The notes under the pieces: generated by a model
What the model was told of the DNA's origin: nothing
The model's database searches: none
Seen by the model: only the letters and a program-made list of their open reading frames with translations
NCBI GenBank assembly: GCA_009363875.1
Contig: CM018697.1
Coordinates: 49,555,484 to 49,619,483 of the forward strand
DNA length: 64,000 nucleotides
Direction: 5' to 3'
Source: Mikania micrantha
Lineage: Eukaryota > Streptophyta > Magnoliopsida > Asterales > Asteraceae
Made by a program: the position numbers and the translations under genes
Shown here: positions 33,353 through 43,964 of the stretch, in pieces
How positions within the stretch are numbered: position 1 is the stretch's first letter
Layout of the letters: each line of letters begins with the position of its first letter

Positions 33353-34070
33353 ATACATAGAAAAATGATGCAAGCAGTAAATACTGCCTAGCAACGGTTT
33401 ACTACCCCTAATACGTATGACTAAGTGCCATTCAATAACATCATCTTCTTCAAGTCCCTTACTTGTAATGTTTTAGATGAATCAATCATTTATCCTTTTG
33501 TCACAGATGTCATGTCAAAACCTAGAGACATAGAGTGATCATTCTCCTATGATTTGACTTTAACAGGCCTTAGACATCTTACTCTCAACGAATAAGAGGG
33601 ACAAATTCCATCTTGACTACATACGTCTCTCACTATCACCTTGTACCACACCTGAGCTTAGCCTTCTGTACTGCCATGTTTCAGAACAGCGAAGAATTAA
33701 GTCAAGGTATAATACTTGATGAATATCAAGACCCAATATGTATCTCAGGTCTGAGGATACAAATGATATTCACCTTTACTCAAAATTACTTATGATCAAA
33801 TCATTAAGATTCCATGTAGTAATGTTTGAGAGCGGGTCAGTCCAATATTTGTACCTCACAAATATCTATGAACATTGGTAGCAACTCTTGCTTTATATTC
33901 ATACCTTATGGATATCCACCAATCCAGGTTCATAATAGTCTTACCGTCATGCTTGTTCCCACAAGTATGAATGACTACGGAAATTTAGAATAATTAACTT
34001 ATTCACGGATTAAACATGCAAAATTGGAATATTATATGAAACATTATAACCAAATAATTAATTCAAATAA
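33353..34070. other. D 3' untranslated region
   Basis: About 700 bp between RNase H and the polypurine tract. I see no open frame with family similarity and no repeat. Confidence 0.55.
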
Positions 34071-35345
34071 TCAAAAGTTTCCAACATTTAAGTACAACAT
34101 ATGATCAAATCCAATCACTAGAATATCAAGTCCCTTGCCACAAGTATGACCCTCATGCTTTGGCCTTTCAAGGAGCTTCGTGAGTGGATCCGCATTGTTT
34201 TGATCGGTGTGAACTTTGCGAATACATGTCTTTCCTTTTTCAACTTCATCCCTTATGTAGTTGAATCTACGTTCAATGTGCCTTGTCTTTTGATGGCTAC
34301 GAGGTACCTTGATTTGAGCAATCGCACCCTCGTTATCACAAAAGATCTCTAGGGGATCCTGAATGGAAGGAACAACCCCAAGATCGGATATGAACTTCTT
34401 CAACCAAGCAGCTTCCTATGCTGCTATTGAAGCAGCTATGTAATCTGATTCTGTAGTGGACAATGCTACCACGTCTTGTTTTGAGCTTTTCCAAGAAACA
34501 GCTCCTCCATTTAGAATGAAGACATAACCCGATTGCGATCGAGAATCATCTCGATCGGTTTGAAAACTCGCATCCGTGTAACCCTTTACCACGAGTTCCT
34601 CTTCACCAGATCCATAGATAAGAAACATATCTCTAGTCCTTCTCAGAACTTTAGTATGCTTTTGACAGCCATCCAATGACTATCACTAGGATTTTGCTGG
34701 TATCTACTTGTCATGCTCAAAGCGCATGACACGTCCGGCCTAGTGCATATCATTGCATACATGATGGATCCTATAGCCGAAGCATATGGGATTCCTTTCA
34801 TTTTCTCTTGCTCATCCTTTGAGCTTGGGCATTGAGAAGCACTCAATATTGTCCCTCTTTGAATACCTACCAAACCTTTCTTAGAGTTTTCCATCTTGAA
34901 CCTTTTCAAGATTTTGTCAATGTATGCACTTTGGTTTAAGCCTATCAACCGCCTAGATCTATCCCTATAGATCTTTATTCCCAAAATATAGGTGGCTTCT
35001 CCAAGATCCTTAATGGAAAAACGACTTCCAAGCCAGGTTTTTACACCTTCCATGGTTGGAATGTCATTCCCAAAAAGTAAAATGTCATCGACATATAATA
35101 CTAGGAAGGTAATCATGCTCCCACTAGCTTTCTTATATACACATGCTTCATCAGCGTTCTTGATGAATCCATACTTTTGTATTTCCTCATCAAAACGTTG
35201 ATTCCATCTCCTTGATGCTTGTTTCAATCCATAGATTGACTTCTTTAACTTGCATACCTTATTGGGATGTTTAGGATCGACAAAACCATCAGGCGGAGCC
35301 ATATAGACATCTTCCTCAAGATGTCCATTTAGGAAAGCCGTTTTG
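34071..35345 (-). pseudogene. D reverse transcriptase C-part and RNase H, broken
   Basis: On the minus strand this resumes after insertion E with AFLNGHLEEDVYMAPPDGFVDP. The copia RT motifs KKSIYGLKQASRRWNQRF and the active site VLYVDDILLFG (about 35085) follow, then RFSIKDLGEATYILG. A missing base near 34677 (SILKF then stop) shifts the frame into RRTRDMFLIYG and RNase H (GYTDASFQTDRDDSRSQSGY, LSTTESDYIAA). A TAG near 34418 precedes EAAWLKKFI, IFCDNEGAI and HQKTRHIERRFNYIRD. RNase H removes RNA from the hybrid. Domain order is normal for copia. Confidence 0.9.
35339..35345. other. Left target-site duplication of E (CGTTTTG)
   Basis: CGTTTTG is repeated at 37641-37647. Removing E restores D's RT as DVKT-AFLNG without frame change. 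Confidence 0.9.
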
Positions 35346-35795
35346 TGAGGCCCCGAAACTGGGCACCTCACAGAGGTTGGTTTTCATCATAACACATAGC
35401 TCTTAAACTAAAAACTTTCATAATCATGCAGCGGAAATGTAAACATAGTCTGATAAACAGAAATCAATAACATGTATGTATCAAAATCTCATCGGATTGC
35501 CAAAACTACCGGATCGTATGACTCTATGCCCGAGCTCCATGCCTTCTCTTATCATACCTTCAACCTGACATACATGCTAAATCAAGTCAGCTTACACTGG
35601 TGAGTTCTGGTTTTCATGAAACAACATTTAACATACTTAACATATACATCATCTCATACTCATAGACCATAACCTTAGCACATAACATTCTTACATCATC
35701 ATCATCATACATTCCACTGTTACCATTCGAACAGTGGGCTTATGCCGGCACAGGCTCCATAACCGTTGATCTGTCCCGCCGAAGCGTTCTACAGA

Positions 35796-36205
35796 CCCAT
35801 ACTTACCCAGTAGCAAGTACTGGAGCAACCATACTTACCCCATATGAATATGGGAGCAACGTCATACTTACCCCGTAACGAGTACGGGAGCAACCATCAT
35901 ACTTACCCCGTAACGAGTACGGGAGCAACCATCATACTTACCCCGTAACGAGTACGGGAGCAACCATCATACTTACCCCGTAACGAGTACGGGAGCAACC
36001 ATCATACTTACCCCGTAACGAGTACGGGAGCAACCATCATACTTACCCCGTAACGAGTACGGGAGCAACCTCATACTTACCCCGTAACGAGTACGGGAGC
36101 AACCATCATACTTACCCCGTAACGAGTACGGGAGCAACCTCATACTTACCCCGTAACGAGTACGGGAGCAACCTCATACTTACCCCGTAGCAATTACGGG
36201 AGCAC
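35796..36205. repeat. 35-bp minisatellite with hairpin units in E
   Basis: About twelve units of CATACTTAC-stem-GAGCAACC. Nine or so are near identical at 34-35 bp. Every unit can form a 6-bp stem: CCAGTA/TACTGG at 35807-35823, CCCATA/TATGGG at 35839-35854, CCCGTA/TACGGG in the rest including 36184-36200. Stem bases change together between units. Confidence 0.92.
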
Positions 36206-36849
36206 CATCATTCATCATGACATGATACACTAGCACCATATCATCATTCCGCATAACATCGTATCATTATCCTAATAACATAGGATTTCACATACAGGGT
36301 ATGCTAGTATCATATCATCATAACATCCTAGCACCATGCACATGTCATGCTAGCAGCACGTCATCATATCATTCATCATGGCAACATAAACACATTTTGC
36401 TAGCATGTAATTATCATAACACCATACTTTCATCATAGCATACCTAGGATTTCATTACCACATAACATCCATATTTATCATCGTAGCCTGATATCATTCA
36501 GGTTATCATCATAACTTACTAACATGCATTCATCATTCTTAGCATACTTTCATGCAATAGTCATATTAGTACCCTAACATGCATACATAGTCAGTGCATA
36601 CCGTCATTCATTCATTATCATCATAGGCACATAACATCATAGACATAACCATAAGCATGTACGCCAGCCCAAAACATTAAACATAGAATAGGGCGTCTAG
36701 AACTCACCTGATAACGGCTCCTTGTCTTCTTAACCGAACTCCTTAGTTAAGACCTGGGAACCTACATCATTACATCGTCTCATCACATACCATTCGTAGA
36801 CTTAGGATATATTCTAAGTCCTCATAACCTACTAGTTACTCCTCCTAAC

Positions 36850-37530
36850 TACAAGTTCTCGAACCTGGATATTATTCGAACACTTGTAGTTCACGAACCA
36901 CTCATGTACACGAAATCCTTGTATTCGAAATACCCATGTACTCGAAATACTCATGTACATGAAATGGCCCTGTACTCGAATTACCCATGTACTCGAAATA
37001 CTCATGTACACGAAATTCTAAGTATGATTTCGAGTACCTTTAGTGTATAGCTTCGTGTACTCATCATTTCGTCATTAAACATCTCAGAAATTCATCTAAG
37101 ACTTTGGGGAGCTAGTTCTAGGTTCCTTTGGTTGTCACCAATGTGTTGGAACCTCAAAGTTACGAGCTTTATGCATAAAGGTGTGAGCTTTATGCATAAG
37201 TTCACCCTTTGTTTAATCATCCTGACTTTTGCATAAAAATCCGGCTTTCTATACATGAATCACTTACTTGAAGGTAGCTGATCCTCCTGGTAGAATCCCG
37301 TGCGTTTCCTACTTCGTTTGGTCGATCAAAGTTTGATTCTTGAAATTCTTGGACTTAAACTTCGTGTACTCGAGAGCAGATGAGCTTCCAGCCAAAGGTT
37401 CGCACATTTCCCAAGGCACCACTATTTATAGGCAAGGCTGGTACTCGAAACCTGAGTACACGAAATCCAGTGTACTCGAAATTAGTGTACTCGAAACTGG
37501 AGTACTCGAAATTTTACTAGTTCGAGTACA
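36850..37530 (-). repeat. TTCG(A/T)GTAC motif array in E
   Basis: About eighteen copies of GTAC(T/A)CGAAAT-type words (minus-strand ATTTCGAGTAC, TTCGTGTAC, TTCGAATAC), spaced 10-25 bp in two clusters (36855-37075 and 37370-37532). They surround the TATA box at 37422. Confidence 0.8.
37422..37431 (-). promoter_or_regulatory. TATA box of E
   Basis: Minus-strand CTATAAATAG preceded by TTGCC, the likely promoter of the LTR family E belongs to. Confidence 0.6.
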
Positions 37531-37640
37531 CGATCTGTAATCCTCGCCTTGGTTATTTTTCGTCTCTTTTCCTACAAGTTAATTGTTCGTCACGCATTCG
37601 TAAGTCCAAGTAACTTGTATTAGAAATTTGGGATGTTACA

Positions 37641-38000
37641 CGTTTTGACATCCATTTGCCATACCTCATAATCATAATGTGTAGCTATGGCAAATAATAT
37701 CCTAATAGACTTTAGCATCGCCACAGGCGAAAAAGTTTCATCATAATCAACCCCTTGAGTTTGAGTAAAACCTTTTGCAACAAGTCTAGCTTTATAAGTA
37801 TCCAAGTTTCCGTGCATGTCCGTTTTCTTCTTGAAAACCCACTTACTTCCAACTAATTTGGAGTTAAGAGGTGGTACAACCAGTTCCCAAACTTGGTTGT
37901 CATACATAGATTGCATCTCAACGTTCATGGCTTCGAGCCATTTGTCACAATCTGGATTGGACATTGCATCTCGGTATGTGGTCGGTTCATCCTAATCTAC
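37641..38000 (-). pseudogene. D reverse transcriptase N-part
   Basis: The beginning of copia RT on the minus strand: MSNPDCDKWLEAMNVEMQSM, VGSKWVFKKKTDMHG, YKARLVAKGFTQTQGVDYDETFSPVA and YEVWQMDVKT, then the E insertion. The frame is open across this stretch. A TAG stop at about 37994 separates it from the integrase end (MDGCYVVD then DEPTTYRD). Confidence 0.9.
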
Positions 38001-39428
38001 CACATAGCATCCATCCATGAAAAATCCATATCTTTCAGGTGGATTGCTTATTCTACCAGATGTACGAACGTTTTGTGTACGTTTATCAACCATTTGATCA
38101 TTTTCAACAACCTTTTGTTGAGTGCTAGTATCAACCAAACGTGTATCGGGTTGCGGTTCTTGATTCTCCTCAAGTTCCACTGTTCTACAACTAGTTTCTT
38201 CCATGAGAAACTTAGTTTCCATGAATTCCCCTTTTCGAGCAATGAATACTCTTTGCTCGGTTGGATCATAGAAATAATATACCATAGAATCTCTAGGATA
38301 TCCAACAAAGATACACTTAGTGGATCGGGCTTCTAGTTTGTTTGGAACATGTTGTTTAACATAAACCTCACAACCCCATACCCTTAAATATGATAGCGAT
38401 GGAGCCTTTCCATGCCATATTTCATAAGGTGTCCTTTCAACTTTCTTGGTTGGTGCCATATTTAAAATACGGGCTGCGGAGAGCAAAGCGAAACCCCAAA
38501 ATGATAAAGGTAGTGTGCTTCTAGCCATCATAGAACGAACCATATCCAATAAGGTTCGGTTTCTCCTTTCAGACACACCGTTATGTTGTGGTGTTCCAGG
38601 TGGAGAGAGTTGTGAGATGATCCCAAAACTTCTTAGATGCTCTTGAAAGGCATCACTTAGGTATTAACCTCCTCTATCAGTTCGAAGAATTTTAATTGAC
38701 TTATTGAGTTGATTTTCTACTTCATTCTTAAAGATTTTGAACGTTTCAAAAGCTTCATCTTTGTGTCTTAACAAGTACACATACCCATAACGACTATAGT
38801 CATCGGTAAAGGTAATGAAGTATCTTTCACCATTCCTACTTATTGGTTTAAAAGGACCGCATACATCCGAATGTATGATTCCTAATAAATCCTTGGCCCT
38901 TTCATTAATTCTATTAAAGGGGGCTTTGGTCATTTGGCCTTGTAAACAAGATTCACATATATCAAATGAATCATTTTGATTCGTTTTCAAGAGACCATTC
39001 ACTTGAAGTGTTTCTATACGTTTCTTGTTTATATGTCCAAGGCGACAATGCCATAAATAAGTCTCACTCAAATCCATTTTAAGTTTCTTGGTGGTTGCTT
39101 GGTACAATGAGCTATCATTCAATGCATTATCATGAACCAATTCATAAATACCATTTAAAGGAATAGCCTTGAAATAAAACACATCATTTAAAGAAACATG
39201 AATATCATTTTCAATAAGTTTAAAACCATAACCATATTGTCTTAAAATGGAAACAGAAATAATGTTTCTAGTCAAACTAGGAGCATACAAAACATTTCTC
39301 AAAATTACTTCCAAACCACTTGGAATTTTTAATGTATAGTCTCCTCGGGCTTCAAGTTGAACTGTTGCTCCATTGCCCATGAAGAGGCTAACATCTCCTT
39401 TCTTGAAGTCCTTACTTCTTTTGAACCC
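37995..39428 (-). pseudogene. D protease end and integrase, broken
   Basis: Minus-strand pol segment. After the protease (GNGATVQLEARGDYTL) comes the zinc-binding pre-integrase region (LWHCRLGHINKKRIETL...DICESCLQGQ, about 38935-39060). The catalytic core follows with HSDVCGPF and FTDDYSRYGYVYLL. The second Asp motif ILRTDRGG is followed at once by a TAA (about 38661). It resumes with SDAFQEHL, SPPGTPQHN, the Glu region SERRNRTLLDMVRSMMA, and the C-part LPLSFWGFALLSAARILN, EVYVKQHVPNKL. Integrase inserts the DNA copy; the stop separates the second Asp from the Glu. Confidence 0.9.
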
Positions 39429-40425
39429 CTACAACAAATTGCAAATATGAGTTCCACATCCGGTATCCAGTACCCATGTGTTAGAGGAAATAACATTAAG
39501 ATCAATATGAATCATGAAAGTTGTACTTGAGGTTTGCCCTGCATCCCTCTTTTCTTTCAACTCTTTGAGATAGACTGGACAATTCCTCATCCAATGTCCT
39601 ATCTCACCACACTTAAAGCATGGGTCATTTGCAGCAACCTTTTGCTTCTTTTCTTTGGGTTTTGGTGGTTCCACTTTAGCCTTACCCTTCCCTTTTCCCT
39701 TTGAGTACCCTTTACCTTTGGCAACATTTGCCTTAGGTTCGGGATGCTGCCTTTTCTTGTTAGCCCCTTCATTGATATTGAGAACGGGTAAAACTTTTTT
39801 ACCCATTGCAGCCTCGGCAGTTTTGAGCATTGAGTGAAGTTCACCAATGCTCTTGTCCCATCCATTCATGTTATAGTTCATGACAAAGTTGTCAAACCTT
39901 TTTGTCAAAGAGTTGAGGATCAAATCCGTTGCCAACTCTTTCGAGACGGGACAATTTAGCCTTTCGAGGCGATCAATGTGGCTTTTCATCTTAAGTACAT
40001 AAGATGAAACCGATTGGGTTTCTTCCATACGACATGCATGAAGTGCTCGAACCGTTTTGAACCTTTCTACCCTTGCTTGTTGAAGGAACGTTTCCTTCAA
40101 TTGGGTAATCATGTCATAAGCCCCGTGGAGCTCATACTCCTTTTGGAGTTCGGTAGTCATACTTGCCAACATTAGGCAAGAGACTTGTACGGAATCCTCA
40201 ACATATTTAACCCATTCGAGATAGGCATCCTCATCATCCTCGTTGGGTTCATCGGGGGATGGGATCGTCTAAAATGTAGGATAGTTTCTCTTGCTTGAGA
40301 ACAATTCTCAAGTTTCAATACCAATCCATAAAGTTTGTGTGATTTAGTCGTTCTCTTTGGAGAATTGCTCTTAGTGATTGGCTATTACCGGTTGGGTTAT
40401 CGTTATTAGCATCGTTTGCGGCCAT
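39429..40425 (-). pseudogene. D gag and protease active site, broken
   Basis: Minus-strand copia gag, start ATG at 40425 (MAANDANNDNPTGNSQ). A TGA comes early (after NFMDWY, where the next residue is usually Arg) and an extra C in a C-run near 40257 shifts the frame. The open part resumes at MLASMTTELQKEYELHGAYD (40172). Then come a Lys/Gly-rich linker and a zinc knuckle CFKCGEIGHWMRNC at about 39590-39630. The protease motif WVLDTGCGTHIC at about 39440-39475 ends in a TAG at 39429 where family members usually continue. Confidence 0.9.
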
Positions 40426-41988
40426 CTACAAGAATTTAACAAAGTTTGATTTTAGTACTTTCATTATTACGTTTTAATTATTAATACCCTTTGTGTCTTA
40501 AAGACAATTAATCAATAAATAAATCTAGAATCCAACGTTACCTTCAAATAATGGTTAGGTGACCTTTATCCCATTTTTAAATTAACAAGGTAGTCAACGT
40601 TTGACAATTGCAACCTTTGCAACTTCTGGTGTATGGGATCGATTAAATATCATATATTTAGTTGGCATGTTTATCCCATCAACACCATTTGGAAACCCAT
40701 GTGTTAGGTGATCCATTCCACACGGTTTGCAAATTAAGTTGTCCTACTTACACACTCGTGTGAGTTTACTTACACAAGTGGTTAGGTGACCTTTATCCCA
40801 CAAGTATACTATTCCCACCTTAAAACACAAGTTTCCTCCAAGTGGTTAGGTGACCTTTATCCCACAAAGATTTTCCAAGTGATTCAAGTGTTGCGTAAAA
40901 GGATGGTGTTAAACTTGTTTTAAAAGGGAATTTTTCAAAGTTTTCTTAATTCTAGTTTAGAAAACTTTGTGTACCTTGCATTTGTATGCATCCAAATGAG
41001 TGGTACCCTTAGGTTCTTTTATAATAAAACCCATTTTATTATTAAATCATTATGTTTAATAAAATCAAAGTATTTTACCAATTTTAATGATTTTAAAGAA
41101 CCGGTTTTAGTTTGTCGCGTTTATTTGTTTGTTAATCATGCATATCCAAATATGATACAAAACAATCATCAAATAAACATAAACTAAATAAGTGCATAAC
41201 CATAGCCAACTAATCTTGTCACACTTGTTAGCCAAAACAAGTGTGCCAAAAGGTCTTTCCTAAGGGTGAAAATGACACAAGTGTTGTGTCAATGAACTCC
41301 CACTTGATCTTGCATCCAAATGCTTCAAGTGTCCATTTTTTTTGTGATTTCTCCATGTTGCTTTGGGCTTCAATTGGGCTTCATTTTTCAGCTCCAAAAT
41401 CTAGTTGGGCCTCCAAGGTGTTATTTGGTTTTGGGCTTGAATCCCATTATGGACTATGAAGTCCTTTTGGACCCAAATTTGCCCAAACCAAAAACACCAT
41501 TTTGTGTCTTCCATTTACAATTACAAAAAAAATATCCTAATACATTTTTATCTAATAAATGAAACCAACATACAACTAATCTATTTATTACATGCCAAAT
41601 GAAATAAATAAATTACATGCCCAAATGAATAAAATAATTATTACAATCCTTTGAATAGTCAAATGCCAAAAACAACCAAATCAACCAAACACATCCACAA
41701 GGTCATGGCTAGGTTATGAACACCAAATATACAATCATACAAGTATTCAAAAAATGGTCCCCTTTTTGTGTTGAAACTTACGGCCAAACACAAAAAAAAA
41801 TTCAACAAAACCGATTTTGTCCAAAATAACTATCATCCAAATGACTAATCTTTCAATGTTTCCACATGCATATTGTAAACTTTGAAAGACAAGGGTATAA
41901 CCATTTTATCAAAACACATCAGCCCCTAGGCTCAAGTGTGTCAAAAATCACTTTTTTTCTTGGATTTTTGAAGCATGCATCCACATAA
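40426..41988 (-). other. Leader of D (5' untranslated region)
   Basis: About 1.56 kb between primer site and gag, with no convincing coding frame. It holds three perfect or near-perfect copies of GGTTAGGTGACCTTTATCCC (plus strand, 40553, 40780 and 40844) and a partial one near 40704. Confidence 0.6.
40553..40864. repeat. Three dispersed copies of a 21-bp motif in D's leader
   Basis: GGTTAGGTGACCTTTATCCC plus A at 40553-40573, 40780-40800 and 40844-40864. A shorter variant (TGTTAGGTGATCC) lies near 40703. Confidence 0.85.
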
Positions 41989-42004
41989 GTGGCTCTTGAT
42001 GCCA
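41989..42004 (-). other. Primer binding site of D
   Basis: Minus-strand TGGCATCAAGAGCCAC lies one base inside the 5' LTR. It is a variant of the TGGTATCAGAGCC site for initiator tRNA-Met. Confidence 0.7.
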
Positions 42005-42005
42005 T

Positions 42006-42920
42006 TGTTGGGTTTTTAACAAGTTTATCAAAGCCATTTTAACCATTTAAAATGTAAAAATGCAGCGGATATTAGTAATTTAAAACTTTTTTTAAAATGT
42101 TCATAAACCATTTTATGATTAACCCGAATCAAAGGATCCATATGAGGATGTTCATGCTTACAAACAAACATAGTTAGAAACAAGAAAACTACCTCCTCCT
42201 CTAGAGGGTGTGATTCTTGAAATAGATGATGATTCTTGAATGAAATCTCCAAAGGATGAAGACCACAAGCATGTATACCCACAAACCTACAACAAACACC
42301 AAGGTGTGCTAGGATTGAACAACATAGAAGAACCACAAAACTCTTTTCTTCTCTTGCTCTTTTCTTGGCTGAAAATTCCACTCTAGAAGAGAGAGAGGAT
42401 GATGGAGTTTTTATTGTGAGATAGATTCTTGTATGAGAGAATGTGTAAATGCATGTCTCTTGATTGGTTAGATAAAAGGTGGAAAAGCATTTGTGGGATT
42501 GACCACTCTTGGGTCATGCATCTCTTCACCAATGAGATACCTCCCACTTGCCTTTTACCATTTCACCTTTACCATTTTACTTTTAACTAACTTAGTCATA
42601 GTAAAAACCATTTTAACTAGTGACATTTAATTAGTTACTTGTTACATTTTATTTAAACTTTATAAATGTTATTTAACCAATTAAATAACAAAATAAAGTT
42701 ATCTCTCATAAATAAATTACCCAAGTAATCTATTAATTTCACAAGTGCTTCTATTTAGAAAACACAATTTTTCTAAGTGTTGTTATTTAATTAATTGATC
42801 ATATCAATCAAATAAATATAGTAGGTGTCTGTCTAGTTTGTTATTGGGTATGACCCGACTTGGATCATAACATACTAGCCACATCAATTTATTATGTATC
42901 TTGGGCAGATAGAACCAACA
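42006..42920 (-). repeat. 5' LTR of D (right copy)
   Basis: Nearly identical to 32424-33334, with about eleven substitutions and small indels. The likely TATA-like signal is CAATAAAAAC on the minus strand (about 42405-42414). Confidence 0.95.
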
Positions 42921-43962
42921 CCGGTAATCCCCCTGGTTTCCAATCTGGGTCATCTCATAACCAGGGGCAGGGTCATTCTTCGGTTAGTCATCCGAGTCAT
43001 ACACCGGGGGCGGGTAGTAGTAGTGGTGGTAGGTCTGGGTAGCATGAGTAAGATAGAGGAGTTATTGACCCAGTTGGTTGCTAAGGATGCCAATACTCCG
43101 AAAACCCTTGTTGAGCATGACATTCTTCTGAAAAACCAACAATCTGCTTTTATTGATCTTCAAAGATCTGTTGGTGATATTATTAAGCGTTTGGATGAGA
43201 GGCTCCAAGGCCAGTTTTCGGGTAGCACTCAGCCTAATCCAAACGCTCATGTGAAAACAGTGACTACTAGGAGTGGTCGAGGGGGTGTGAGTGTAGAACC
43301 ACCGGTTGAGGTAGATGATGAGGAACCGGTGGATGAGGAGATTGAGATGGAGACTCCTTGGGGGGGTGCACATGAGGCCAGTCCCAGCAAGTACAGTACC
43401 GACCAGTGAGTCTCCCGTAGTGGTCCCGGTTGAGAAGAAACCGGTTGAGGTTAGGCCGAGTCCTAAGATTGATCATGCACGACTTCCTTACCCTACTCGC
43501 TTAGCTCACCAAAAGCATGCTAAAGAGTATGGTCATTTTCTTGGCATGTTCAAACAGTTGAAGATCAATCTGCCGTTTATTGAGGCTCTTCAGCATATGC
43601 CCAATTATGCCAAATTTCTTAAGGATTTGTTGAAGAGCAATGATCGGCTAGGGGAACTTTCCAATGTTCCATTGAGTGGGGGATGTTCTGCGGTGATTCT
43701 GAACAAGCTACCGGAGAAGTTGACAGATCCTGGGATCTTTACAATCCCATGTTTGTTTGGTAGTGACACTCAGAGGCACGCGTTGGCAGATTCAGGTGCT
43801 AGCATCAATTTGATGCCCTATTCTTTGTATGAGAAGCTAGCACTTGGTGAACAAGCCTACGCGCATGACATTGTCCTTGCTGACCGGACGGTCAAGTGTC
43901 CACGGGGTATTGTTGAGAATCTGTTGGTGAAGGTGGACAAATTTGTGTTCCCCGTGGACTAG
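42921..43962 (+). pseudogene. C gag end and protease, broken
   Basis: After D the gag tail continues in one frame (NPPGFQSGSSHNQGQG...GGRSG). It meets TAG and TAA at about 43038-43047 and shifts to MSKIEELLTQLVAKDANT, a probable coiled coil (ILLKNQQSAFIDLQRS). It shifts again near 43370 to PYPTRLAHQKHAKEYGHFLGMFKQL. The protease follows at about 43760-43960 with active site ALADSGASINLMPYS. The Athila protease usually has Asp-(Leu/Ser/Thr)-Gly here, so the site looks intact. A deletion at about 43960 ends the frame. Confidence 0.87.
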
Positions 43963-43964
43963 AC

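Larger units (their letters stand above)
35346..37640 (-). mobile_element. Insertion E, probable solo LTR (2.3 kb)
   Basis: It has no coding capacity. Read on the minus strand it starts TGTAACATCCCAAATTTC and ends CGGGGCCTCA, that is TG...CA, with a TATA box at 37422-37431. The TGTAACATCCC start is typical of plant gypsy LTRs, so a solo LTR from recombination is the best reading. It carries a 35-bp minisatellite (35796-36205), a TTCG/CGAA motif array (36850-37530) and many CATCAT-rich stretches between. The 7-bp duplication is longer than the 4-6 bp usual for LTR elements. Confidence 0.75.
32424..42920 (-). mobile_element. Copia element D, minus strand (hosting E)
   Basis: A Ty1/copia retrotransposon in C's gag, transcribed right to left. 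LTRs of 911 and 915 bp have perfect TGTTGG...CCAACA ends and differ at only about eleven positions by eye (around 1.2 per cent), so it is young. The order on the minus strand is 5' LTR (42006-42920), primer site, leader, gag, protease, integrase, RT (split by E), RNase H, polypurine tract, 3' LTR (32424-33334). About five stops and two frameshifts disable it. The integrase-RT order defines copia; the exact lineage (Tork/TAR/Angela-like) is not certain. Confidence 0.93.

Noticed and set aside
35796..36205. CRISPR-like array
   Set aside because: The 35-bp units are directly adjacent with no unique spacers, and the sequence is plant nuclear DNA.
32444..42381. 117-codon minus-strand frames near 32444-32797 and 42028-42381 as genes
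   Set aside because: They are the same frame in the two LTRs of D, preserved only because the LTRs are nearly identical; there is no family similarity.
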